DNA of 64,000 nt from contig SVRJ01000002.1 in assembly GCA_015064885.1 (NCBI GenBank), forward strand, positions 33,078-97,077. The letters run 5' to 3'. The first letter of the stretch is position 1; each line of letters begins with the position of its first letter. The translations under genes and the position numbers were made by a program. The notes under the pieces are model-generated. The model was not told where the DNA came from and searched no databases. It was given only the letters and a program-made list of their open reading frames with translations. This DNA is from Oscillospiraceae bacterium. Its GTDB lineage: Bacteria; Bacillota; Clostridia; Oscillospirales; CAG-272. Of this stretch, positions 39,760 to 47,493 are shown piece after piece.

Positions 39760-41139
39760 ATGATGGACAACAAGATGCTTTTTTCAAGGCGAGATCTTCT
39801 GAATATAGTTCTTCCACTGATAATACAGCAGGTGCTTGCCGTCACTATAGGCATGGTTGATTCTGTGATGGTATCCTACGCAGGTGAGGCAGCTGTGGCC
39901 GGCGTTTCACTGGTTAATACTCTTGATGTGCTTTTAGTAGTTTCCTTTACTTCTCTCGTTACCGGCGGCTCTGTGGTCGTGTCCCAGTTTCTCGGCAAAA
40001 AAGATCTCGCGGCTGCGCGTTCTGCCTCCAAGCAGCTTCTTTACGTTTCTACGGGTATTGCGCTTATTATCACTACCGCAGTCCTTTTATTCAGAGGACC
40101 GTTGCTTACAGTCCTTTTCGGAGATGCCAAGGAAGACGTAATGGAAAGCGCACAGGGCTATTTTTTCTTCGTTGCGATCTCCTTTCCCTTTCTTGCTATA
40201 GAAGGTGGTGTTGCAGCGATATTCCGCGTAATGGGCAATTCTGTGGTATCCATGTACGTTTCTGTGGGGATGAATCTTATAAACGTTGCAGGTAACGCAT
40301 TGCTTATTATTGGCTTTGGAATGGGTGCGGTCGGTGCGGCTATTGCAACTCTTGTCGCACGTATTGCAGGCTCCGCGGTTCTTCTCATTCTGATCCGAAA
40401 CAGAAAGAACGTCATATATATTGATGACATTCTTTCATACCGTCCCGATATAAGAGTTATAAGAAAGATACTTCAAATAGGAATACCGAACGGAATAGAA
40501 AACAGTATGTTTCAGTTCGGGAAGCTTTTGACTCAGAGTCTTATATCCTCTATGCCTACGTATGCTATTGCGGCGAACGCGGTGGCAAACACACTTGCAA
40601 ACTTTCAGTATATGCCGGGAACGGCTTTCTCAAACACTATGATAACGGTAGTCGGGAGGTGTATAGGTGCGGGAGAAAAGGAGCAGGCGAAGAAATATAC
40701 CCGTGTGCTGACCTTTTCAACGTACGTTTGTCTTTGGGCGATCGTTATAGGAACTTTTATTCTTTCATCTGCTGTTATAGGCATGTACGATCTTTCTGCC
40801 GAGGCGGGAGAGCTTGCAAACGAGCTTATTATCTATCACGCGATATGCGCTGCCGCTATATGGCCGGTTGCTTTTACTTTGCCTGCCTCATTCAGGGCTG
40901 CAAGCGACGTGAGGTTTCCGCTCATCGTTTCGATGTTTTCAATGTGGGCCTTCAGAGTTGCTCTCAGCTACGTTTTCTCGCTTGAGAGTGTTACGGTATT
41001 TGGACACACCTTTGCGGGCCTTGGAATGGGAGCTATGGGAGTGTGGGTGGCAATGACGGTAGACTGGCTTTTTAGAGCTATACTCTTTGTATACAGACAC
41101 TTCAGTGGCAGGTGGCTTAAATTATATAAGGCGAAATAA
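39760..41139 (+). CDS. MATE-family efflux transporter
   Basis: A 459-residue, 12-helix MATE exporter. The tandem ATG pair at 39760 and 39763 with GGAGGT upstream fixes the start; a longer frame from 39679 begins upstream of the promoter. Blocks such as LPLIIQQVLAVTIGMVDSVMVSY and GMGAVGAAIATLVAR are typical of the NorM/DinF-type group. It differs from the first MATE gene at 35.6 kb, so the two are probably not a recent duplication. Substrate unknown. Confidence 0.9.
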   Translation: MMDNKMLFSRRDLLNIVLPLIIQQVLAVTIGMVDSVMVSYAGEAAVAGVSLVNTLDVLLVVSFTSLVTGGSVVVSQFLGKKDLAAARSASKQLLYVSTGIALIITTAVLLFRGPLLTVLFGDAKEDVMESAQGYFFFVAISFPFLAIEGGVAAIFRVMGNSVVSMYVSVGMNLINVAGNALLIIGFGMGAVGAAIATLVARIAGSAVLLILIRNRKNVIYIDDILSYRPDIRVIRKILQIGIPNGIENSMFQFGKLLTQSLISSMPTYAIAANAVANTLANFQYMPGTAFSNTMITVVGRCIGAGEKEQAKKYTRVLTFSTYVCLWAIVIGTFILSSAVIGMYDLSAEAGELANELIIYHAICAAAIWPVAFTLPASFRAASDVRFPLIVSMFSMWAFRVALSYVFSLESVTVFGHTFAGLGMGAMGVWVAMTVDWLFRAILFVYRHFSGRWLKLYKAK

Positions 41140-41142
41140 AAC

Positions 41143-41196
41143 AAAAAAATCGGCAGAAGGACGCTTTTTACGGCGCCTTTCTGCCGAAGCTTTTTT
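41143..41196. terminator. Bidirectional terminator
   Basis: TCGGCAGAAGG (41150-41160) pairs with CCTTTCTGCCGA (41176-41187), flanked by A and T runs. It ends the MATE gene on plus and the HAD gene on minus. Confidence 0.85.
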
Positions 41197-41869
41197 ATAA
41201 TTTTTCTATAAGAGCTCTCATATCGGTATCGCTTCCGAGGTATATCTTTGAAGAACGCTTGAGCCTTTCCTGATCGAAGCTGTATTTATCATATACTCCG
41301 ACGGTATAAAGGCCTATTTTTTTTGCCGTTTCAAGCGCTATGAAGGAGTCTTCAAATATATAAGTTTCTTCGGGGAGAGTTCCGAGAGAGCTGAGAGCCT
41401 TAAGGTATATATCCGGTTTATCTTTTCCGATGCCTATTTCAGAGCAAGACATTACCGCGTCAAAATATTTACGCAGGTCAAGGCAATCAAGAGCAATGTT
41501 TACGTATTTCATATCTGTCGCGGAGGCGAGGCACATTTTTATACCGGAGCTTTTCAGATAATCGAGAAATTCCACGCAGCCGTCTTTTACGGTGACCGTT
41601 TCTCTGTAAAAGTCTCCAAGCTTTCTTGTAGCATATGAGGTGAATTCCTCATCGGTGCAATTTATTTTATACGTGTCTCTGACAAGAAGCATAGCATCTG
41701 TAAATATCATTGTCCTTACTTGTTTATCAAGCTGTTCATCCGGGACAAAATTTTCTATCCCAAGGTGGTCGTGTCCTATATCGCTCCATATTATGCCCCA
41801 GAATCCGAGAGAATCAACGAGAGTTCCGTCCATATCAAATATTGCGGCTTTCATTTTTGATTTTTCCAT
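41195..41869 (-). CDS. HAD-superfamily phosphatase (beta-phosphoglucomutase-like)
   Basis: A 224-residue HAD hydrolase of subfamily IA. FDMDGTLVDS is motif I, ASATD near residue 115 motif II, the Lys in GKDKPDIYL motif III, and FEDSFIALETAKKIG motif IV. It has the four-helix cap of beta-phosphoglucomutase relatives. The substrate is unknown; such enzymes often remove phosphate from sugar phosphates. It is a single-gene unit with a consensus promoter. Confidence 0.88.
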   Translation of the reverse strand: MEKSKMKAAIFDMDGTLVDSLGFWGIIWSDIGHDHLGIENFVPDEQLDKQVRTMIFTDAMLLVRDTYKINCTDEEFTSYATRKLGDFYRETVTVKDGCVEFLDYLKSSGIKMCLASATDMKYVNIALDCLDLRKYFDAVMSCSEIGIGKDKPDIYLKALSSLGTLPEETYIFEDSFIALETAKKIGLYTVGVYDKYSFDQERLKRSSKIYLGSDTDMRALIEKL

Positions 41870-41898
41870 GTTTGTTTGCTCCTTATACGTTTGCGTAT

Positions 41899-41927
41899 AT
41901 TATATCACAAAAGCCCCTGTTTGTCAA
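41899..41927 (-). promoter_or_regulatory. Promoter of the HAD gene
   Basis: On the minus strand TTGACA (41922-41927), 17 bp, TATAAT (41899-41904). Confidence 0.85.
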
Positions 41928-42030
41928 GAATCGAAGTAACACACGTTTAAGCTTCCCGCACAGCGGCATTATCAGACTGTGAGGTGTAACGGTGAAGCAG
42001 TCTCTCTCTCCAAAGTCAGCAAAAACGGGG

Positions 42031-42124
42031 GCCCGCCCCGCCGCCCCGGACGCTTCGCGTTCGGGGCAAGCGCAACCGCTTGCGGTTGCGCGAGGGTCGC
42101 CTTCGGCGACCCGACGGGGCGGGC
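42031..42124. repeat. GC-rich element with three perfect or near-perfect hairpins inside a 10-bp outer stem
   Basis: The outer arms GCCCGCCCCG (42031-42040) and CGGGGCGGGC (42115-42124) pair perfectly. Inside are three hairpins: 10 bp with loop TTC (42044-42053/42057-42066, one wobble), 10 bp with loop TT (42070-42079/42082-42091), 8 bp with loop TTC (42094-42101/42105-42112). The base composition is far above the surrounding DNA. It could fold like a cloverleaf in RNA or as a cruciform. It has no ORF. It lies between the HAD gene promoter and a small membrane protein's 3' end, in a 320-bp intergenic region. Confidence 0.85.
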
Positions 42125-42191
42125 TTGTTTGATAAAAGTCTGATGTTAGCTCTGTGGAAGGAGAAACCCTATACCCCTCCTCACAGAGATA

Positions 42192-42593
42192 TTACTGTTG
42201 CCCGCTCAGAAAGTCCTTAAAATCTTCTGCTTTCTGAGTGGGGTCTGTGGAATATATAGCGTACGGAGAATGTATGCCCGGTATAATAAGAAAGTTACCT
42301 TGATTGCCCTTTACGCTTAAAACAGGAGTGCTTATTTGCCAGTTGACCCAAAAGTCAGAGTGCTTTAATGCCCCAAGCGTTTCAAATTCAGGCTTTTCGG
42401 TGTCACCGTGAAATTCTATGTTGCCGATAAAAGAATATTGTACACCGTTGCATATTAAATACTCGCCTTCAAATTGCGCTATGTAAGGATATGGATGAAG
42501 TTGCTTGTAATAAAGAACCGCAAGAAGTGAAACGGTTAAAATGAAAGAAACCAAAACAGCTGCTATAGTCGTGATTTTGTACTTCTTTTTCAT
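42192..42593 (-). CDS. Membrane-anchored protein of unknown function
   Basis: A 133-residue protein with a KKKYK head, one membrane helix (about residues 7-28) and an extracytoplasmic domain of about 100 residues rich in Tyr, Phe and Ile (PYIAQFEGEYLICNGVQYSF, GNFLIIPGIHS), ending in Gln-Gln. It resembles small beta-type wall or sensor domains but I do not recognise it. AGGAGG precedes the ATG. Its promoter is about 120 bp upstream. Confidence 0.75.
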   Translation of the reverse strand: MKKKYKITTIAAVLVSFILTVSLLAVLYYKQLHPYPYIAQFEGEYLICNGVQYSFIGNIEFHGDTEKPEFETLGALKHSDFWVNWQISTPVLSVKGNQGNFLIIPGIHSPYAIYSTDPTQKAEDFKDFLSGQQ

Positions 42594-42709
42594 AAGAACC
42601 TCCTGTTATTTCGGAATACACGATTTGTGATCTTGGTCTTGAATAATAGCTTTTTTGTTACCTTGGGTAAAGTGTATATCATTTTCGTGCCTCTCGCTTT
42701 TGTAAAATA

Positions 42710-42738
42710 ATTATAGCATAATGCGTGCATTTTGTCAA
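42710..42738 (-). promoter_or_regulatory. Promoter of the 133-residue gene
   Basis: On the minus strand TTGACA (42733-42738), 17 bp, TATAAT (42710-42715). Confidence 0.8.
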
Positions 42739-42839
42739 GCCGTAAGCGTTTTATTAAAATAAAATGCTATTTAAAACATATGGTGTACTTATATGGTGTA
42801 CTTTCACGGAGCATGCGATAAAAAAGCAAGAAAACCCTA

Positions 42840-42868
42840 TTGATTTTTTCAGAACTTTACTGTATAAT
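42840..42868 (+). promoter_or_regulatory. Promoter of the URO-D-family gene
   Basis: TTGATT (42840-42845), 17 bp, TATAAT (42863-42868). Confidence 0.8.
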
Positions 42869-42898
42869 ATAAATAGTATCTACGTAAGGAGAAGTCAA

Positions 42899-44137
42899 AT
42901 GGAAAAAATATCTTTAAAGGATCGGGAAATTTTGCGAGAGCTTGCAGAGCGTAAGCTTAAATTGGCTCATTGCAGAAGAAATGATGAGATACTCGCTATG
43001 TGGGACAAGCAGGCAAAGGGCGTAAGAGATACACCTACCGTACGTTTGCTCTTTTCAAATTTCACGGGCGAGGTCGTTGGGGACCGCCTCCGCTGTGAGG
43101 GAAAGGACGCCCGCAAGCTTGAATGGCAGCTGCTTTCTTCTATGGTTGGACGTGAATTATTTGATGATGACACACCTATATCCGACCGCTTTGAAGTAGG
43201 TGTCTTTGCATCTGTGTCTCCGTTTGGTGCAAAGCCGAATATAATCAGGTCAAAGGACTCTATAGGATATCATATAGAGCCGCTTACAGATGATATTGAA
43301 GCCGACTTTGAGCTGTTTTGCGGCGGCTCGTTCTTGGTGGATATGAAGGGAACCGAGGAATGGTGTGCATATGCCGATGAGGTGTTCGGAGATATCCTTC
43401 CGTCGGTTATTGTACAGAAATCGTTGACCGGTGCCATAACCAATCCCCTCGTTAAAATAATCAATATGGAAAATTACTATATGTCTATGTACGACTCGCC
43501 AGAGACGCTGCATAAGATAATGGATATGGCAACCACAGTTTATGAAAAGTACTATGATTATCTCGAAGAAAACCGACTGCTCCTTCCTACAAACGGTTTT
43601 TCGGCAGTCGCGCAGGAGTCGTTTGCTTTTACCGATGAGCTTCCCGCTGAAGGAAAGATCACGTCTACAAAGCAGCTTTGGGGCTTCCTCGAGTCACAGG
43701 AGACTACTGCAGTTTCTCCGCAGACGTACGGTGAATTCGTTTACCCGTATCAAGACCGCCTTGTGAAGAGATACGGCCTCCTCTCATATGGATGCTGCGA
43801 ACGTGTAGATGCTATCTGGGAAGATTACCTTTCAAAGTGGGATAACCTCAGAAAGCTCTCTGTTTCTCCTTTCAACAACGAACCGCTCATAGGAGAATAT
43901 CTGCGCTCATCCCGTGTGGTCTACTATAGTAAACCCCGCGCAGAGTACGTTACAAACCGAGGCCCTCTTGATGAAGAAGCGATACTCAAATATTTCCGCG
44001 GAGTTGCCGAGGCGGCAAGCGGATGCCTCTTCGAGGTCGCACAGCGTGAGGTGGGAACGATATTTGGCGACTATGAACGCGGACGCCGATACGTTGAGCT
44101 TGCAAAGCAGGCAATAGCCGAGTACTGGAAACCGTAA
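42899..44137 (+). CDS. Uroporphyrinogen decarboxylase (URO-D)-family protein
   Basis: A 412-residue TIM-barrel-type protein of the URO-D superfamily, which includes HemE and the methylcobalamin:CoM methyltransferases (MtaA/MtbA). The ATG at 42899 has AAGGAG upstream; the longer frame from 42764 begins upstream of the promoter. Visible family-like blocks are YEKYYDYLEENRLLLPTNG, SYGCCERVDAIWEDYLSKW, and RGPLDEEAILKYFRGVAEAASG near the C-terminus. The Cys-Cys pair and late Asp and His-poor core are not those of HemE, so a corrinoid methyl-transfer or another role is more likely. No corrinoid protein or methyltransferase partner adjoins it. Confidence 0.7.
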   Translation: MEKISLKDREILRELAERKLKLAHCRRNDEILAMWDKQAKGVRDTPTVRLLFSNFTGEVVGDRLRCEGKDARKLEWQLLSSMVGRELFDDDTPISDRFEVGVFASVSPFGAKPNIIRSKDSIGYHIEPLTDDIEADFELFCGGSFLVDMKGTEEWCAYADEVFGDILPSVIVQKSLTGAITNPLVKIINMENYYMSMYDSPETLHKIMDMATTVYEKYYDYLEENRLLLPTNGFSAVAQESFAFTDELPAEGKITSTKQLWGFLESQETTAVSPQTYGEFVYPYQDRLVKRYGLLSYGCCERVDAIWEDYLSKWDNLRKLSVSPFNNEPLIGEYLRSSRVVYYSKPRAEYVTNRGPLDEEAILKYFRGVAEAASGCLFEVAQREVGTIFGDYERGRRYVELAKQAIAEYWKP

Positions 44138-44161
44138 TAATACGTAGAATTAAGGGTTATA

Positions 44162-44210
44162 AGAAAACACCGAAGACGGAGAGAGCCTCAGTCTTCGGTG
44201 TTCTTTTTTA
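44162..44210. terminator. Bidirectional terminator
   Basis: AACACCGAAGAC (44166-44177) pairs with GTCTTCGGTGTT (44191-44202), with T-run after. It separates the URO-D and phosphodiesterase genes. Confidence 0.85.
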
Positions 44211-44243
44211 TATGTGTAGCGTACGTTTGCTTTTAGTACTGAA

Positions 44244-45164
44244 TTACAGAAGCTCTGACGTGTGAGGAAGATTTGAAATCCGCGGAGTAGCGCCGGTAAG
44301 ATGAGAAATATCCTTGTACCTCGGAAGATCGCACCTTTCAAAAATTCCTTCAGGGATCTGAGACGTCCAGCCCGATTCATCAAAGCTTGGAACCTCAATT
44401 CCGAGAGCATAAAGAACTATCGCAGAAAGATCGCGTACGTTAGCGTCCGATATCTCTCCTGAGCGAACTGTTTTTCCGCAAAGAGCAAGCGTGACATATT
44501 TTTCGCCGTCGCTCCATCCTCCGTGACTGCCCTTGCCTGTGCCGGGATCTGTTCCTCCATGATCTGATATCAGAATAAATAATGTATCGCCAAGGATTTC
44601 CGCCTTCTCAGCTGCACAATAAACGTCATAAACAAGCTCATCTACCTCATGGATCCGTCTGAGGTGTGCGGGCGTTCCGTACCCGTTTGAATGCCCCGCA
44701 CCGTCTACACTGTCAAATTGTATGAATAGAAAAGTGGGCTTTCTTTTTTGTATATAGTCGCATATTTTGGGTGTAAGCTCGGTGTCTCTCCCCGTGGCAC
44801 TCTCAAATTTTATGTTTCGCTCAATTATTCCTGCCGTGATCGGATTCCAATCACAGAAGGAGCCAAGCTCCGCATCCGGCATTGCCGTACGTATTCTGCG
44901 AAAAAGAGAAGGGAATTGTGAGTCTGAGGGGTACTCCTTTGAACTTACTATCGCGTTCGTAAGACCGTGTACCTCGGGACCTACTCCCAAAAGCATAGAT
45001 CCCCAGCATTCTGCGCTGATAGTGGGATTTGATGCCAGTGCACTGTATGTAACGGCTCCGTCTTTGAATATACGGTCAAAGTGCGGTGTATCCGCATCCT
45101 TAATAAAAGATCCTCCGCCATCGATTCCAACGACTATAACGTGGGAATATTTAATATCGCTCAT
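44244..45164 (-). CDS. Alkaline-phosphatase-superfamily hydrolase (nucleotide pyrophosphatase/phosphodiesterase-like)
   Basis: A 306-residue metal hydrolase of the alkaline phosphatase superfamily. The N-terminal VIVVGIDGGG has the first metal-binding Asp, NPTISAECWGSMLLG has the likely Thr/Ser nucleophile, and ISDHGGTDPG has the Asp-His pair; HGG with Ser follows. It lacks a signal peptide, so it should act inside the cell, unlike secreted phosphodiesterases. Substrate unknown. AAGGAGG precedes the ATG. It is the second gene of an operon with the DUF898 protein. Confidence 0.8.
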   Translation of the reverse strand: MSDIKYSHVIVVGIDGGGSFIKDADTPHFDRIFKDGAVTYSALASNPTISAECWGSMLLGVGPEVHGLTNAIVSSKEYPSDSQFPSLFRRIRTAMPDAELGSFCDWNPITAGIIERNIKFESATGRDTELTPKICDYIQKRKPTFLFIQFDSVDGAGHSNGYGTPAHLRRIHEVDELVYDVYCAAEKAEILGDTLFILISDHGGTDPGTGKGSHGGWSDGEKYVTLALCGKTVRSGEISDANVRDLSAIVLYALGIEVPSFDESGWTSQIPEGIFERCDLPRYKDISHLTGATPRISNLPHTSELL

Positions 45165-45185
45165 TAGACATGTCCTCCTTTTAGA

Positions 45186-45485
45186 TCAGATCATGTGTGT
45201 ATGCTTTGTTACCCACTGCTTCATTTTGATATTGAGCCAGAATGAGTAGATGCCGAGAGTAATGACGGTAAGTAAAAACCACTTGATATAATTTCCGAAC
45301 AGTTGTGTGCCTGTTCCGTCGAACGTAAGTCTGTGACCGTCGATAACAGTGTGCTTTACGTACCATGATTCCTTGAGGCAAATAGCCCACGGTGCTCCGA
45401 TCCCGAGTGTAAAGAAAATTATGAACCATTGCAGAATGTTGATTCCAATCATTCCAAGTAAGCTTCCTGTAAATTTAGATTCCAT
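45186..45485 (-). CDS. Short DUF898 (YjgN)-like membrane protein
   Basis: A 99-residue protein with about two or three membrane helices. The pattern FTGSLLGMIGINILQWFI, then TLGIGAPWAICLKESW, HTVIDGHRLTFDGTG and TLGIYSFWLNIKMKQW is the repeating motif of DUF898/YjgN proteins, here one unit only. Full-length family members are two to four times longer. GGAGG precedes the ATG. It lies 21 bp from the phosphodiesterase gene and about 200 bp from a perfect promoter. Confidence 0.7.
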   Translation of the reverse strand: MESKFTGSLLGMIGINILQWFIIFFTLGIGAPWAICLKESWYVKHTVIDGHRLTFDGTGTQLFGNYIKWFLLTVITLGIYSFWLNIKMKQWVTKHTHMI

Positions 45486-45523
45486 ATAGTATCCTCCAAA
45501 GTAATAAAATTATAGATATAGCG

Positions 45524-45685
45524 TCAGAGTGTTGTTACGTCTCCGCCATTGCATGCTTTAGCATCGGTATTTTTTGAATCGATCATATACTTCGCGGCAG
45601 TAACGCTTTCGAGAATTTTTCTTTCTTAGTGATCGCAGAGTTCATCGTTTACGTCAGAGAAGCTGGTGTAACCGCCTTCTCTAAT
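45524..45685 (-). pseudogene. Possible decayed ORF fragment in the DUF898 leader
   Basis: One frame reads about 53 codons across this leader, interrupted only by a TAA at 45626-45628. Before it: REGGYTSFSDVNDELCDH; after it: ERKILESVTAAKYMIDSKN. Codon use looks like that of the neighbours. No start codon or family is clear. It may instead be an untranslated leader. Confidence 0.3.
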
Positions 45686-45714
45686 ATTATAGCACAAGCG
45701 CACCCGTTTGTCAA
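45686..45714 (-). promoter_or_regulatory. Perfect-consensus promoter of the DUF898 operon
   Basis: On the minus strand TTGACA (45709-45714), 17 bp, TATAAT (45686-45691), about 200 bp upstream of the DUF898 ATG; the leader between is described separately. Confidence 0.85.
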
Positions 45715-45753
45715 GCAAAGTCGGGTGAGAAGCCATACCCAAAGAAAACAAAA

Positions 45754-45785
45754 TACCCCTTGCACGTTAAATGCAAGGGGTTATT
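45754..45785 (-). terminator. Terminator of the opp operon
   Basis: ACCCCTTGCA (45755-45764) pairs with TGCAAGGGGT (45772-45781); the minus strand then has TATTTTGTTTTC. It lies just past the DUF3899 stop. Confidence 0.8.
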
Positions 45786-45786
45786 T

Positions 45787-46212
45787 TTAATTTGGTGCGT
45801 TATAGAAATTTGTATACCAGATAATTGTAAAGATAGTTCCGATCAAAAGAAAGAATAATCCCGTGAACAGAATACAGTTATCTGTGGATTTTTTGATCTC
45901 GCTGAGCTTGCGTTCGCGATATTGTGCATATAGCTCATGTTTTTTTCTTCCCATGGGGATAAATGCTTGTATCACGTTTCTCAGGACAAAACCGATTCCT
46001 ATTAAAGCACCCTCACTGCTGATAAACATCATTCCGGCAAACAGTGTCAGTAGGATTCCCGAAACAAAGAAGCCGTCGGATAAGATCTGAATGTTTACCG
46101 CGATACTGTCAGTAAAGAAGCCTTTCGACCAAAATACCGCAACCGTGATAAGGGAGGCAACGCAAAAACAAACGATATATTTTGTTAATAATGATTTGTT
46201 TTCCTGTTTCAC
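45787..46212 (-). CDS. DUF3899-like membrane protein at the end of the opp operon
   Basis: A 141-residue protein with four hydrophobic segments (about residues 10-30, 43-65, 68-86 and 112-135) and a basic, Lys/Arg-rich loop between the third and fourth (PMGRKKHELYAQYRERKLSEIKK), which should be cytoplasmic. This build and size match DUF3899 proteins of Firmicutes. It starts at a GTG (46210-46212) with AAGGT upstream, 7 bp after the OppF stop, so it belongs to the transporter operon. Role unknown. Confidence 0.7.
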   Translation of the reverse strand: MKQENKSLLTKYIVCFCVASLITVAVFWSKGFFTDSIAVNIQILSDGFFVSGILLTLFAGMMFISSEGALIGIGFVLRNVIQAFIPMGRKKHELYAQYRERKLSEIKKSTDNCILFTGLFFLLIGTIFTIIWYTNFYNAPN

Positions 46213-46218
46213 TGCGTT

Positions 46219-47493
46219 TTAACCTTCCGTTTCATTTGCTGAGAGCTGCCTGTACTTTTCTTCCTCTGCGTCATTACAGTACACGAAGTGACCGGGTGTT
46301 ATCTCGCGGAAGGAAGGCTGATCCTGAGAATAGTCATGCTCCGCAAGAGGATTGTAGTGGATTCTCGTGCGCTGCTTTTCATATATCGGGTCGGGCAAGG
46401 GAATTGCGGAAAGAAGAGACTTTGTATAGGGGTGCAGAGGATTTCTGAAAAGTTCATCCGAATCTGCAAGCTCTACCATCTTACCGAAATACATAACACC
46501 GATCCTGTCGGAAAAGTATTTAACTACTGAGAGGTCGTGAGCGATGAACATGATCGTGAGTCCCAGACGGTCTCTGAGGTCGTTAAGAAGGTTGATTACC
46601 TGTGCCTGAATAGAAACGTCAAGAGCAGAGATAGGCTCGTCTGCGATAATCATTTCGGGCTGCATAACGACGGCTCTCGCAATACCGATACGCTGACGCT
46701 GACCGCCCGAGAACTCGTGCGGATAACGGTCTGCGTGCTCGCGAACAAGACCAACCATTTCAAGGATCTCATATACCTTTTCGTTGATATAATCCTTATC
46801 TGTGATACCGTTGATGACAAGACCCTCTGCAATGATCTCGCGTACGGTCATACGCGGGTCAAGAGATGCGATAGGATCCTGGAATATCATCTGGATCTGT
46901 GTGATAAGCTTGCTCTTCTTAGCAACACGGCATTTGTTCTTATATTCCTTTTTGAGCTCTGCGAGCTTTTCTGCGTCACCCTGAGCATCCTTGAATTTCT
47001 TGTTGTATTCGTCTTCAAGCGCTACGAGCAAAGCAGCCGAATGATTGCGGTCTACTATCTTGCTATCAAGATTTGCGTCGTGAATAAGGATCTTATTCTG
47101 AGTTACTGTAGCATTAAGCTCCTCGTTGATCTTTTTGATCTCTTCTCGGATCTCGGCTTTTCTGTATCCGTCGGTTGCTTTCTCAGCACGAAGAGCCTTG
47201 ATCTTTTTTGTAGCATCATCGCGTGCATTTTTGATAGCGTCCTTGTAAGAACGTGTTCCGGCACCTATTCTCTGACCTTTGAAATATACGTTACCGGAGG
47301 TAATGTTGTACAGCTTGATGATAGAACGGCCGGTAGTTGTCTTACCGCATCCCGACTCACCAACAAGACCGAAGGCTTCGCCCTTCTTTATCTCAAAACT
47401 TACGTTATCAACAGCCTTGAGATCCTTACGGCCCAAACGGAAATACTGACAAAGGTTTTCTACTTTCAGCAATACTTCGTTATTATTCTCCAT
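46219..47493 (-). CDS. oppF: Oligopeptide ABC transporter ATPase OppF with internal insertion
   Basis: A 424-residue ATP-binding subunit, against about 310-330 for ordinary OppF. The Walker A is GLVGESGCGKTTTGR near residue 43; the Q-loop is MIFQDPIASLDPRM near residue 201; the signature FSGGQRQRIGIARA and Walker B MIIADEPISALD follow. Between the first strand (GNVYFKGQRI) and the Q-loop lies a Lys/Glu-rich insertion of about 110 residues that looks helical and coiled-coil prone. The C-terminus has the oligopeptide-binding extension HPYTKSLLSAIPLPDP. It overlaps oppD by 11 bp. All ATPase motifs are intact. Confidence 0.9.
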   Translation of the reverse strand: MENNNEVLLKVENLCQYFRLGRKDLKAVDNVSFEIKKGEAFGLVGESGCGKTTTGRSIIKLYNITSGNVYFKGQRIGAGTRSYKDAIKNARDDATKKIKALRAEKATDGYRKAEIREEIKKINEELNATVTQNKILIHDANLDSKIVDRNHSAALLVALEDEYNKKFKDAQGDAEKLAELKKEYKNKCRVAKKSKLITQIQMIFQDPIASLDPRMTVREIIAEGLVINGITDKDYINEKVYEILEMVGLVREHADRYPHEFSGGQRQRIGIARAVVMQPEMIIADEPISALDVSIQAQVINLLNDLRDRLGLTIMFIAHDLSVVKYFSDRIGVMYFGKMVELADSDELFRNPLHPYTKSLLSAIPLPDPIYEKQRTRIHYNPLAEHDYSQDQPSFREITPGHFVYCNDAEEEKYRQLSANETEG

